64,000 bases of DNA from Fictibacillus arsenicus (GTDB lineage: Bacteria > Bacillota > Bacilli > Bacillales > Fictibacillaceae), in the NCBI RefSeq assembly GCF_001999465.1, contig NZ_MQMF01000002.1:186001-250000 (forward strand). Reading direction: 5' to 3'. Shown piece after piece: positions 54,475 to 63,407 of the stretch (within the stretch, counting starts at the first letter, position 1; each line of letters opens with the position of its first letter). The notes under the pieces are model-generated. The model was not told the DNA's origin and made no database searches. It saw nothing but the letters and a program-made list of their open reading frames with translations. The position numbers were made by a program, and so were the translations under genes.

Positions 54475-55587
54475 TTAGCTGTGCTGCAAACAATTTCCGA
54501 CTGTGATTTCTCCAGTGTCAGTTGTTACAACACCTGTTGTAAATTCTCTATCGCCTTTTGAATTAATCAGTTCAGCCTCAAATTGATTGCCTTCACTTGT
54601 TTGTACGATAGCTAAATTGAAATTATAATTTTCACCAGTTGAATCATCAGTCCCTCTTCCGGAGATTATCATTTTCCATCCGTCGGAATATTCGTCACAG
54701 CAGAGTGAGTCTTGAGTAAATTCGGTAGCTGTGTATTGAAAAGCTCCCTGATCTTCTGTACCGGTATAACTTAAACGGAATGAGCTGCCTGACAGATGAT
54801 AATTAGGACAAATGTCAACTAATACAGCTACACGCCCTGCTTCTGTTGCTTCATCACCAGTTAATCCGCTTGCGCTTCCTGTGGCTCTACACATGCAGCC
54901 TGGCCTGGGATATATGTCTGGACATTGTTGCGGGAACGATGCCTCCGGACACATTTCACCTTCGCTTCCTTCGCAAATTAAATCATTCTCACGAGGAGAA
55001 CAGAATTTAGCGAGTACCTCAAGTTTTACTTCTGCTTCAACTTGAATGTCTACGCAGAATGTAATATCTATTGAAAAAGAAGTCGGAGCCGGGCTGTTCA
55101 ACAAAACAGTGCCCGATGGAACGCGTGCAAATATTTTTGTAATACGGCAATAAAGATCTGTTCCGTCTGGATAGCACAGTACAAATGATTCAAATACAGA
55201 AGCATTCACTATTAATTCTGTTACAATTTCACCGCTTCTGTCTACTACCTGAACTTTAATGTCCGTTGTAAACAGAAGTTCAACTAACTGCGCAGTTGTA
55301 AAACCTCCATTAAGCGCAACGGTACATTCTCTTTTATCTCCTACTTGTTCGCATAAGAAATTTTCAGCGCAAGCTTCAGCGTTTTCGTTAGCTTGTGAAG
55401 TTTTAGGTACTTTGGTTACGATCCTTAGGGGACGCTTAGAAGGATCATCCAACGCTTCTTCTATTGCAGCAATTTGTTCAGGAGTAAAAGAAACAGTTTT
55501 TCTTACGTTTAGTGTATCTGTCACCCAGTCGTAAACTTTTTGAACGCGGATACACTCATCCTGCAAGTGTTTATGATTGTTTCCCAT
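54475..55587 (-). CDS. Cys-rich protein, probable spore-surface component
   Basis: 370 residues with about 19 cysteines and no signal peptide. The N-terminal CIRVQKVYDWVTDTLN pattern recurs, from memory, in spore-associated proteins of Bacilli. A beta-rich region with SFSIDITFCVDIQVEAEVKL and a Cys-cluster (residues ~205-245, ending PRPGCMCRATG) follows; the C-terminal ~130 residues are another beta-rich domain. Function not assigned. ATG 55587 follows GGAAAGGAAGGG; the frame is open to 55611. It is divergent from the 318-residue gene. Confidence 0.72.
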   Translation of the reverse strand: MGNNHKHLQDECIRVQKVYDWVTDTLNVRKTVSFTPEQIAAIEEALDDPSKRPLRIVTKVPKTSQANENAEACAENFLCEQVGDKRECTVALNGGFTTAQLVELLFTTDIKVQVVDRSGEIVTELIVNASVFESFVLCYPDGTDLYCRITKIFARVPSGTVLLNSPAPTSFSIDITFCVDIQVEAEVKLEVLAKFCSPRENDLICEGSEGEMCPEASFPQQCPDIYPRPGCMCRATGSASGLTGDEATEAGRVAVLVDICPNYHLSGSSFRLSYTGTEDQGAFQYTATEFTQDSLCCDEYSDGWKMIISGRGTDDSTGENYNFNLAIVQTSEGNQFEAELINSKGDREFTTGVVTTDTGEITVGNCLQHS

Positions 55588-55707
55588 TGTTTCCCTTCCT
55601 TTCCTCATCATGATCTGAAGATTCCATACATACTATGGGAATAGAGTGGGTTATGACACAAGAACGAAAGCCTATTTTTAAAGTAACGAATTCAAGGAGG
55701 ATCATTT

Positions 55708-56664
55708 ATGAAATCAGTTTGGTATAACAATAATAATGTGTGTGATTTGACACCAATAGAATATGAATCCCTTTGCCTTTTATTACCTTACTGGGGACTT
55801 CAGATCTCTGATGACGAAGAAACAATAACAGGTGCTCTCTCCACTTTTATGTTAGGGATTCAAGGTCTATCACAGCAAAAAGTTAAAGAGCTGGTTCAAC
55901 TTTTAATGCATACGGGGATAAGTATTACAACAGAGGATCATGTAAAATGCGATCAGCGTTTATATGTGGATTACCATGCCTCCCACCCTATGCCATTAGC
56001 ATTAAATACACCAGATAAACAGCTCTATTACTTAAATCCTGCTACTTCTTTCCGTTTACCAGTACAATCTGGCATCCATAAAGGAATTACTCTAAAACGC
56101 AAAGATGGCCCGCTATTCTTAGCAGTACAGCCCGCTTTTGAGGAAAAAGTTACAGAATGGATCAGCTATTTAGTCATACAATCCTTCTTGCGTTTTTCTT
56201 TTGAATCGTTGACTTCCATATCAGAATCAACATTTATGTCGTGTGCTGATAAAGTATTAAGTCATATAAATCCCAGTTTTGCAGCTGTACAAATGCCTCA
56301 CAAAAATATAAAAAAAAGAACTCCTGATCTATCAGAGAATATAGTTGAAAAGCAGGATACACAGCAGAGCAAAAAAGCTAAAGGTGATTCTTTTTATGAA
56401 GAATCTAATACAATGCCTGCTGTAAAAAGTCTAAACAGACCAAAAATTACGGTTCCCCCGATCCGTCCATTTTCTTCATCAGGATCTCTCATTACAAGAC
56501 AAGTGCCAAAAACCTATGACCACGGTCAGCTCACTTCAAGAAACGCACAGCCCATTAATCCTTTCAAATCCGTTGCAAAAAAAGAACATCCTATACAACC
56601 CTTTAAACCCCACAATAATAATGAAAAAGGAAAAAACGTCATACGTCCATTTAAGCCAAAATAA
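55708..56664 (+). CDS. Unknown protein with PIxPFK repeats
   Basis: 318 residues, not recognised. Residues ~1-190 look globular (alpha/beta, DLTPIEYESLCLLLPYWGLQ). After a Lys/Gln/Ser linker the C-terminus carries four spaced copies of a (P/V)I-x-PF motif: PIRPFSS, PINPFKS, PIQPFKP and VIRPFKPK. Such short repeated motifs in a disordered tail are typical of docking sites for one partner domain. The ATG follows AAGGAGGATCATTT. The next gene starts 70 bases later. Confidence 0.75.
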   Translation: MKSVWYNNNNVCDLTPIEYESLCLLLPYWGLQISDDEETITGALSTFMLGIQGLSQQKVKELVQLLMHTGISITTEDHVKCDQRLYVDYHASHPMPLALNTPDKQLYYLNPATSFRLPVQSGIHKGITLKRKDGPLFLAVQPAFEEKVTEWISYLVIQSFLRFSFESLTSISESTFMSCADKVLSHINPSFAAVQMPHKNIKKRTPDLSENIVEKQDTQQSKKAKGDSFYEESNTMPAVKSLNRPKITVPPIRPFSSSGSLITRQVPKTYDHGQLTSRNAQPINPFKSVAKKEHPIQPFKPHNNNEKGKNVIRPFKPK

Positions 56665-56734
56665 AACACCGCAACCGTAAAAGAGAATATAATAACAATG
56701 CATCCAGGATATTTAGACAGAGGAGAGATGGAAA

Positions 56735-56884
56735 GTGAATAAGGATGATCTTCAGAAGTTATATTCTGAAATCAAAGCAAACAAAGCCAAGAATGCCGGA
56801 AAGAATAATCTTATTCAGCCCCCTGTTAAAAAGGGCTGCGGTTCTTGCGGAAAAGTAACTTGGAAACCGAATAAAGCAAAATAA
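56735..56884 (+). CDS. Small basic CGSCGK-motif protein, 49 residues
   Basis: GTG at 56735, nine bases after GAGGAGAG, opens a 49-residue frame: MNKDDLQKLYSEIKANKAKN, then NLIQPPVKKGCGSCGKVTW and a basic end. The CxxC suggests metal binding or disulfide cross-linking. Not recognised. An ATG nine bases upstream is in another frame and stops at once. It is probably co-transcribed with the 318-residue gene; a terminator follows. Confidence 0.75.
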   Translation: MNKDDLQKLYSEIKANKAKNAGKNNLIQPPVKKGCGSCGKVTWKPNKAK

Positions 56885-56923
56885 AAGAAGCTGTCACCAA
56901 ATTTATCTGGTGGCAGCTTTCTA
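56885..56923. terminator. Bidirectional terminator before cysC
   Basis: AAGAAGCTGTCACCA, loop, TGGTGGCAGCTTTC with A/T-rich ends; serves the 49-residue gene and convergent cysC. Confidence 0.85.
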
Positions 56924-56925
56924 TA

Positions 56926-57531
56926 TTAATAGATATAATTATTTTTTATCAAGTATTCTATAACAGAATTTGTACAATCCTCAATATTTTTTAACTCGGT
57001 TTGAAGCACAATCTCAGAAGAAGATGGTATTTCGTAAGGGTTAGATATGCCTGTGAAATTTGTGATCAGCCCATTCCTAACCTTTTTGTATAGCCCTTTT
57101 GGATCTCTATTCTCACATTCAGAAAGACTGCAGTCTACATAGATCTCTATAAATTCATCCTTGCCAAGCATCTTTCTTACTGCCTGACGGTCTTCTTCAA
57201 CAGGGGATATCGCTGCTACTAATACAATGACACCATTATCCACAAAAAGCTTGGCGACTTCTCCCAATCTCCTTATGTTCTCTTTCCGGTCCTCTTCAGA
57301 AAACATAAGATCTCGATTCAAGCCATGCCTTACATTATCTCCATCGAGCAAAACTGTAGACAAACCTTTTTGGAATAAAATATGTTCAACTTCAGAGGCG
57401 ATAGTAGATTTTCCCGATCCGGATAACCCAGTGAACCAAAGGACAAAACTCTTATGGCCATTAAGTTTTTTCTTCATGTCTTTTGTTACACGTGTTCCGT
57501 GCCATTTAATATTTTTCTGTTGCTGATTCAT
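56926..57531 (-). CDS. cysC: Adenylylsulfate kinase
   Basis: Phosphorylates adenylylsulfate (APS) to PAPS, the donor for sulfation and for PAPS reductases. 201 residues with Walker [10 protein letters not shown], the [10 protein letters not shown] substrate loop, [12 protein letters not shown] and GLYKKVRNG. The ATG follows AGGAAGTTACG. It is 24 bases after sat, so co-transcribed. No sulfite- or PAPS-reductase gene is visible nearby. Confidence 0.95.
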   Translation of the reverse strand: MNQQQKNIKWHGTRVTKDMKKKLNGHKSFVLWFTGLSGSGKSTIASEVEHILFQKGLSTVLLDGDNVRHGLNRDLMFSEEDRKENIRRLGEVAKLFVDNGVIVLVAAISPVEEDRQAVRKMLGKDEFIEIYVDCSLSECENRDPKGLYKKVRNGLITNFTGISNPYEIPSSSEIVLQTELKNIEDCTNSVIEYLIKNNYIY

Positions 57532-57555
57532 AATTTCGTAACTTCCTATCCTTAG

Positions 57556-58683
57556 CTAATCTGCATAATAATCCCGTAACACAGAAATGACTTCTGGTCT
57601 GCTGAAATTGCCTGGAATGAGATCGTTATTCCGCAGCTTCTCTCTGACTTTAGTTCCTGATAAGATAAGCCTGTCTTTATCATCGTGAGGACAGGTTTTT
57701 ACCGTTGCCATTGAACCACATTTAGAGCAATAAAAGCTATTCTCAAAAAATAACGGTGTAATTCCAATCTCTTTTTTTTCAAAATGACTAAAAATTTCAT
57801 GAGCATCGTACGGCCCATAGTAATTGCCCACACCTGCATGATCTCGCCCGATTATAATGTGAGTGCAGCCATAATTTTTCCTGACCAGCGCATGAAAGAT
57901 CGCTTCACGCGGACCAGCATATCTCATCGATCCTGGAAATACTCCTAGCACAACGCGTTCTTTCGGATAATATTGATCCAATAAAACCTTATAGGATCTC
58001 ATTCTCACGACGGCAGGAATATCATCTTGTTTTGTTTCCCCGACAAGCGGATGCAAAAATAGGCCGTCCACGTTTTCTAATGCCGTTTTCTGAAGATATT
58101 CATGAGCTCTGTGGATCGGATTTCGCGTCTGAAAAGCAACAACCTTGTCCCATTTTTTTAATCGAAAAAATTGTCTCGTCGTCTCAGGACTTAAATAATA
58201 TTGGGATTCAACTGTTCGTTCAGGCATCTGGAACATTGTTATACGTCCTGCTACATACCAGCTTCCCCTCTCTTTCAATCTCTTTACTCCCGGATGCGAA
58301 TCATCTTCTGTTTTATAAACCAGTTGTGATTCCAACGTAAGGTCTGGTTTATATATTTCTTTTATTTCAATCTTTCCATATATTTGTTCATGATAGCAAA
58401 GAGCAGCTTCTTCACTGTTCTTTAGCTTTTTTGCTAATTCATCTGAAACTGGCAAAGTAATAGGCAGAGACCAAGGCAGTCCATTGCTTAAGCGCATATG
58501 GTGAAGGACTGACAAATAATCGGCTTGATCCATAAAAGAATCAAGCGGACTAAATGCCCCGATTGCCAAACATTCCAGGTCAGATAACGAAACAGGATCC
58601 AAATCAATCCGTGCGTTAAACTGGTAACTTTCCTGAGGAATATACCTGTTTACTAGACTTCCGCCATGGGGAAGTATGGTCAT
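57556..58683 (-). CDS. sat: Sulfate adenylyltransferase (ATP sulfurylase)
   Basis: Makes APS from ATP and sulfate. 375 residues, homo-oligomeric bacterial type. Active-site motifs [17 protein letters not shown] (QxRN and HxxH) and [10 protein letters not shown] are present, plus a Cys pair [17 protein letters not shown] typical of this family's zinc site. ATG 58683 follows CGAGGTGAAAGCT; GTG at 58692 overlaps the SD. An 8-bp hairpin lies in the leader. Confidence 0.96.
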   Translation of the reverse strand: MTILPHGGSLVNRYIPQESYQFNARIDLDPVSLSDLECLAIGAFSPLDSFMDQADYLSVLHHMRLSNGLPWSLPITLPVSDELAKKLKNSEEAALCYHEQIYGKIEIKEIYKPDLTLESQLVYKTEDDSHPGVKRLKERGSWYVAGRITMFQMPERTVESQYYLSPETTRQFFRLKKWDKVVAFQTRNPIHRAHEYLQKTALENVDGLFLHPLVGETKQDDIPAVVRMRSYKVLLDQYYPKERVVLGVFPGSMRYAGPREAIFHALVRKNYGCTHIIIGRDHAGVGNYYGPYDAHEIFSHFEKKEIGITPLFFENSFYCSKCGSMATVKTCPHDDKDRLILSGTKVREKLRNNDLIPGNFSRPEVISVLRDYYAD

Positions 58684-58705
58684 AGCTTTCACCTCGAAAA
58701 TTAGT

Positions 58706-58726
58706 GAGTTAGCTTTACGCTAACTC
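58706..58726 (-). other. Leader hairpin of sat
   Basis: GAGTTAGC, TTTAC, GCTAACTC: perfect 8-bp stem, 5-nt loop, ending about 11 bases before the sat SD. No T-run follows. It could influence translation initiation or transcript stability. It is not an S-box or T-box. Confidence 0.5.
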
Positions 58727-58903
58727 TTATTATTTTATGTTGTCCCACTAGAAACCGTGAGCAGATTTATGAATAATAGACTCCTCTTCTCTTGATCGAA
58801 ATTAATTGCCAGAATAACCATGTCCATTTAAGTGTTGTACGAATAAAATGTTTGTATCGCACTATGAATATTCATAGAGCAATTCAAATTAGGAGGAAAC
58901 TTA

Positions 58904-60229
58904 GTGAAAGTAGGCGTTGTTCTCCCTGTGTATCACCAGGAAAGGGAATATATTTTTGAATGTATCGAATCAATGGAGAAACAAACTTTTCGTGACTATA
59001 AACTTGTGATTGTACTTGATGGTCCGAACGATGAAACTGTAAGTGCTATAAAAGAAGCAAGCAAACTATTAACAATTCCCTATCAAATAATAGACCGTAA
59101 AGTAAACAGAGGCATCTCGCCAACATTAAATGAGGGCTTTCAGCTTTTACAAGACTGCCCATACCTTACATGGATATCGAGTGATAATAGACATGATCCA
59201 AACTTCCTGGAGCGGCTTGTTGCCGCGATGGATCAGGCAACCCCAGAAACGGTATTAGTCTATTCCTTTTATAGACGAATCGATGAAAACGGGAAACCGA
59301 TCACCTATACGAAAGCTTGGTATGAGTATGTAGAATATTTTATGACGAGACCAAAAGAAGAAATCTTTCAAAACTGTTTCATCGGCTGTTCATTTCTCTT
59401 TAAAAGAGAAGCATTCAACAAAGCAGGAGGCTATCGTGATAAATTTCCGAACGTACAAGACCATGATTTTTGGATCCGCTTGCTGCAGTACGGCGATTTC
59501 TTCTTATTACGAGAGTATATTATGGAATATCGATTTAACGGCAAGTATGCACTTACAACAAATATTCCACCCGAACAGTTGACAATGGAAAGTATGGCAA
59601 GCAGTGTTGATGTTCGAAAGATGATTGGACAACTGCCAAAAGTAAGTGTTATTTTGTATTCACACAATCATGTAAATACGATTAAATACGCTATTCAAAC
59701 TTTACAGCAGCAAACCTATCGTGATTTCCAGCTGATCGTGATAGATGACGGGTCGACAGACCATTCACCAGATGCTATTCATACCACACATGACTCCCGA
59801 ATGGTTCCCCTCCTCCTTCAACACCGAGGGAAAACAAAATCCTTAGAAATCGCACTTCAATACTGTATAGGGGAATACGTTCTTTTTATGACGGGGGAGG
59901 ACTGGCTCGATCCTGAAGCTCTTCGTTTGATGGTTGAAAGAATGAATTCCTTACCTTTAAATACAGACTTGTTATTATCCAATCATAAGATTTGGTACAA
60001 TCGCCGAGGCAGGCTGGTTTCGGGTCCCATCATAACCGGTCAATCTTATAGCTCATTGCCGTCAATAGAAATTAATATGCCATATGCTGTCCTATATAGA
60101 AGTTCTTCCTTAAAAAAGGATTTCAACACAGCTGCTGATTCTCTAGTAGAAGATCATTTATTTCAATTAAATCGAAAAAATAACAACACACATTGGATGA
60201 ATATGGCTCTCTATCATAAACGTATATAA
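58904..60229 (+). CDS. Double-domain family 2 glycosyltransferase
   Basis: 441 residues with two GT-A modules. First (~1-225): VGVVLPVYHQEREYIFECIE, LDGPND, SSDNRHDPNF and QDHDFWIRLL. Second (~245-441): VSVILYSHNHVNTIKYAI, IDDGSTDHS and TGEDWLDPEAL. Each has acidic residues for a metal-bound nucleotide sugar. Acceptor unknown; a spore-surface or cell-surface glycan is likely from the adjoining sugar operon. The start is GTG after AGGAGGAAACTTA. It is divergent from sat and convergent with the operon. Confidence 0.88.
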   Translation: MKVGVVLPVYHQEREYIFECIESMEKQTFRDYKLVIVLDGPNDETVSAIKEASKLLTIPYQIIDRKVNRGISPTLNEGFQLLQDCPYLTWISSDNRHDPNFLERLVAAMDQATPETVLVYSFYRRIDENGKPITYTKAWYEYVEYFMTRPKEEIFQNCFIGCSFLFKREAFNKAGGYRDKFPNVQDHDFWIRLLQYGDFFLLREYIMEYRFNGKYALTTNIPPEQLTMESMASSVDVRKMIGQLPKVSVILYSHNHVNTIKYAIQTLQQQTYRDFQLIVIDDGSTDHSPDAIHTTHDSRMVPLLLQHRGKTKSLEIALQYCIGEYVLFMTGEDWLDPEALRLMVERMNSLPLNTDLLLSNHKIWYNRRGRLVSGPIITGQSYSSLPSIEINMPYAVLYRSSSLKKDFNTAADSLVEDHLFQLNRKNNNTHWMNMALYHKRI

Positions 60230-60234
60230 TTTTA

Positions 60235-60272
60235 AAAAGAGCGTCCCCCACTCTGGAGACGCTCTTTTCTTT
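60235..60272. terminator. Bidirectional terminator
   Basis: AAAAAGAGCGTC, loop, GACGCTCTTTTCTTTT between the glycosyltransferase and the 142-residue gene. Confidence 0.92.
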
Positions 60273-60274
60273 TG

Positions 60275-60703
60275 TTAATCGCTTGCTGCTATACCTGAAA
60301 AACTTTCTGGTCCTACCCGAGTAACACCTAGAGCAGTTACAGATACATACATTGAATATGTGAGTTGCACAGCAGCTGCTGGATTGAAATCCAATGCATT
60401 TATTGTAAATACTTGAGGACCTACAACGCTTATATTCATAGATTGAGTTGCAGAATAGACCAATGGTGAATTAGAGCTTGTTCCTCTAACAATAGTGATA
60501 TTAACAGTGGTAGCGACTGGTATTAAAGGCAACTGAAGAGAAACAGTCCCTTGCAATTCCACACGAATATTACTCCCTGCATTTTGGGTAGCTAATCCAA
60601 TACGGCCAATAAGCTGAGGTTCATTGATTACGAGAATAGGTACAGAAATAGAGTTTGCATAACTTGCATTTTGACTTGTTCTTAAGTCTAAAAACTTTGC
60701 CAT
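60275..60703 (-). CDS. Beta-rich protein, candidate spore-surface subunit
   Basis: 142 residues, no signal peptide, no cysteine, rich in Val/Thr/Ser/Asn/Ala, with alternating strands (RVELQGTVSLQLPLIP, TVNITIVRG, VQLTYSMYVSVTALG). This is the profile of a small jelly-roll or pilin-like self-assembling subunit; it recalls exosporium beta proteins in style but I cannot name a family. ATG 60703 follows GGGAGGTGAGAAG. It is the last gene of the nucleotide-sugar operon, 39 bases after the epimerase gene. Confidence 0.75.
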   Translation of the reverse strand: MAKFLDLRTSQNASYANSISVPILVINEPQLIGRIGLATQNAGSNIRVELQGTVSLQLPLIPVATTVNITIVRGTSSNSPLVYSATQSMNISVVGPQVFTINALDFNPAAAVQLTYSMYVSVTALGVTRVGPESFSGIAASD

Positions 60704-60742
60704 CTTCTCACCTCCCTTCAAAAGATTAAAAGCGCACTTTTT

Positions 60743-61612
60743 TTAATCTACTAAGGTTCTGTAATAGGAAAGGGTGTGAGCAATTGATTCTTTCAAAGAA
60801 AAAAAATTCTGCCAATTTAATTCTTTAATTTTTTCAGTATTCATCAAATCTGGCGGTTTATCTGGCAAGGAGTTTGTGGATGTAAAAGTTAGATCTAATT
60901 GAGTCAAAGATTGATAAATTGCTGTGATATCGGATAATAAACTCCATTGCCCCGATCCAATTTCGTAGGTAGTGTTAACTGTTCCTTTATTTAATAAAAT
61001 CTCATACGCAGAAACGGCATCCCGAACATCTAAAAATTCCCTTGCATTCTCAAAGTGACTGATCGCAATAGTTTCTGCCTTTTTTTCTTTTTCCATTAAT
61101 GTAATTCGTTTTGCTAACACAGATACGAATCCAGATGAAGGACCTGGTCCTATTAAGTTACATGGTTTAGCTACTAATACAGGAAGTTTAAACAAAGAGC
61201 ACCAATTTAAAGAAAGGTTTTGCTGAAATTGTTTACTTACAGCGTAAGGATGATTTATTCCGGAAAGTGCAGAACCGGCTATTAGCGTTTTGCAATCAGG
61301 CTTTTCCACTCGGATAGCTTCAAGAAGGTTAAGTGTTCCAATTACATTAATCTCAATAGTATTTAATGGATCATCCCATGACTGGGAGACTGAATTCACT
61401 CCTGCCAGATGCAAACAATAATCAGGTTTATATTTCTTAATAACATTTGAAATTTGAAATTTATCTAAGAGATCACATGTCTCCAATTCCCATTTCAAAT
61501 GCTTAGCCGTTTTTCTTGAAGTACCTATAACCCGATAACCTACTTCAGAAAAATAATGACAGGCATGCAAACCCGTAAAACCTGCTGCACCTGTAATGAG
61601 GATCGTTTTCAT
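60743..61612 (-). CDS. NAD-dependent epimerase/dehydratase (extended SDR)
   Basis: 289 residues: TGAAGFTGLHAC Rossmann motif, LHLAGVNSV, the catalytic Ser region AGSALSG and YAVSK (YxxxK), then a substrate domain. It resembles the GDP-mannose 4,6-dehydratase/GDP-sugar reductase group in layout, but the specific sugar is not clear. Its start overlaps the stop of the upstream gene by four bases (ATGA), indicating coupling. Confidence 0.85.
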   Translation of the reverse strand: MKTILITGAAGFTGLHACHYFSEVGYRVIGTSRKTAKHLKWELETCDLLDKFQISNVIKKYKPDYCLHLAGVNSVSQSWDDPLNTIEINVIGTLNLLEAIRVEKPDCKTLIAGSALSGINHPYAVSKQFQQNLSLNWCSLFKLPVLVAKPCNLIGPGPSSGFVSVLAKRITLMEKEKKAETIAISHFENAREFLDVRDAVSAYEILLNKGTVNTTYEIGSGQWSLLSDITAIYQSLTQLDLTFTSTNSLPDKPPDLMNTEKIKELNWQNFFSLKESIAHTLSYYRTLVD

Positions 61613-62424
61613 GACAACCAGTCTTTTAATTCTTGAAGCTGTTTTTCATAAGGGACAACTTTGTACTGATAATCTTGTCTGGAGTTAAAAAGAGTACGGT
61701 CTATTCGGGGATCTGTATGAGGTATAATATCAACATTATCTTTTTGAAAGATGCGCTTTATTAGGGTGAGCAGTTCAAATTTGGAGACAATTTCAGGAGC
61801 GGTTAAGTGGTACAGGCCTGTTAGAGGGTTCTCAATAGCATGATGTATAAATTTAGCAAGTTCTAATGTAGTTACTCCATTCCATTTCACATGGGTAAAG
61901 CCCTTTATAACCCCTTTCTGGTTAATGAACCAATGAAACAATCCGATTCCATCTTTTAATTCTGGACCGATTATAGAAGTTCTTATGGTTAAATGGGGGT
62001 CCATTTTCATTTCACCAAGCTGTTTTGTTTTGGCATACATCGATACACCATCGGGAATAGATGCTTCGTTATAGTTTCCTTCATGTCCGCTAAAAACACA
62101 ATCCGTACTAATATGAATCAATTTTCCGCCGTATTCTTTTAAATGTTTAGCTAATTCATGAGGAAGGAGGCTATTTACCAGAATTGCTTCACGTGGATGG
62201 ATAGCTGCATATTCATTTAATAGGCCTATACAATTGATAATGATATCCGGTTTGTGGGTTTGAACCACTTCCCTAATTTGGTTTAAATCCGTTGCATCCA
62301 GCATAATATGGCCAGCCGTTTTATCTCTGGATGTTAATATCAGTTCGTATGGTGAATTATTTTTGAAATAGGAGGCAATCATATGCCCCGCCATTCCATT
62401 TGCCCCTGTTATCATTATCTTCAA
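61609..62424 (-). CDS. RmlD-like nucleotide-sugar reductase
   Basis: 271 residues of the RmlD substrate-binding SDR family: MITGANGMAGHMIASYF, INCIGLLNEY, ISTDCVFSGHEGNY and YAKTKQLGE (YxxxK). RmlD-type enzymes reduce 4-keto sugars, such as dTDP-4-keto-rhamnose, or the UDP-4-keto sugar of CapF/FnlB-like pathways. Given the upstream 4,6-dehydratase and 2-epimerase, the second is likelier. It overlaps both neighbours by four bases. Confidence 0.85.
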   Translation of the reverse strand: MKIMITGANGMAGHMIASYFKNNSPYELILTSRDKTAGHIMLDATDLNQIREVVQTHKPDIIINCIGLLNEYAAIHPREAILVNSLLPHELAKHLKEYGGKLIHISTDCVFSGHEGNYNEASIPDGVSMYAKTKQLGEMKMDPHLTIRTSIIGPELKDGIGLFHWFINQKGVIKGFTHVKWNGVTTLELAKFIHHAIENPLTGLYHLTAPEIVSKFELLTLIKRIFQKDNVDIIPHTDPRIDRTLFNSRQDYQYKVVPYEKQLQELKDWLS

Positions 62425-63407
62425 GACAGAAAACCGCCTTCAGTTAACATTGTATAGATTTCTTCTTTTGTCATTAAGTCTTTTTCAGAGCTATAGCTCT
62501 CTAATTCAACTTTTTCATAAGCAGAATAATGCTGGTTCAGCCCTTCTATATCAATTGTTGGCAAAATAACAAAATATTCATTATCATAGTACACCGTTGT
62601 AGCGCTCTCATATTCGGAGAGCAGAATCTCGTGAAGCTTCTCACCAGGCCGCTTCCCAAGCTCAACCATTGTTATGCCTTCTTTCCCAGAAGCATCAATA
62701 AGAACTTGAGCTAGATCAGTGATTTTGCATGTAGGCATTTTCATAACAAAAATCTCGCCTCCAACACTTTCAAAGGTAGCTTTAAACAATAAACTGATCG
62801 CTTCTTCAAGTGTTAAAAAGAATCTTGTCATTTCAAAGTCCGTAATACCAACTTGTCCTTTTTTTTCAATCTGGCTTTTGAATACGTGAATTACACTGCC
62901 GTTGGTTCCTAAAACATTACCTCCCCTTACGCAAACAAACCGTGTATGTTTGCTAAGAAGATTTGCATGAATGATTAATTTCTCGCCGATCGCTTTTGTC
63001 ATACCGTATAGATTAGATGGGTTAGCAGCTTTGTCTGTTGATATATAAATAACTTTCGTAACTTTATGATGGATTGCCGTTTCAATAACGTTTTGAGTCC
63101 CTTGAATATTGCTCTTTAAAGCCTCGTATGGCTGCAATTCACAGATTGGCACATGCTTAAGAGCAGCAAGGTGATAAATGTAATCGACTCCTTCACTAGC
63201 TCTCATGAGAGAATCTTTGTCTCTAATATCTCCAATCATAAAGGTAAGCTTTGGATTGTAATCAAATTGTCTCTGCATGGCAACCTGGCTAGCTTCATTA
63301 CGGGATAAAACGATGATTTCTTTTGGCTCCTTTGGCAGCAGCTGCTTTACGAGTTCATGACCCCAAGAGCCTGTGCCTCCCGTAATTAATATTCTTTTAT
63401 TTAACAA
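62421..63407 (-). CDS. CapD/PseB-type UDP-sugar 4,6-dehydratase
   Basis: 328 residues of the inverting UDP-GlcNAc 4,6-dehydratase group: ILITGGTGSWGHELVKQLL, YHLAALKHVPICE, YISTDKAANPSNLYGMTKA with YGMTK as the YxxxK pair, and GGNVLGTNGSVI. The tyrosine in the catalytic motif fits PseB/FlaA1-type enzymes better than CapE/FnlA, where I recall Met in that place. It probably makes a UDP-4-keto-6-deoxy-HexNAc. It overlaps the upstream epimerase gene by 11 bases. Confidence 0.85.
   Translation of the reverse strand: MLNKRILITGGTGSWGHELVKQLLPKEPKEIIVLSRNEASQVAMQRQFDYNPKLTFMIGDIRDKDSLMRASEGVDYIYHLAALKHVPICELQPYEALKSNIQGTQNVIETAIHHKVTKVIYISTDKAANPSNLYGMTKAIGEKLIIHANLLSKHTRFVCVRGGNVLGTNGSVIHVFKSQIEKKGQVGITDFEMTRFFLTLEEAISLLFKATFESVGGEIFVMKMPTCKITDLAQVLIDASGKEGITMVELGKRPGEKLHEILLSEYESATTVYYDNEYFVILPTIDIEGLNQHYSAYEKVELESYSSEKDLMTKEEIYTMLTEGGFLS

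Noticed and set aside
55620-55660. Sigma-G promoter (CATACTA) upstream of the 318-residue gene
   Set aside because: The -10 matches, but no -35 TGAATR-like element occurs at the right distance.
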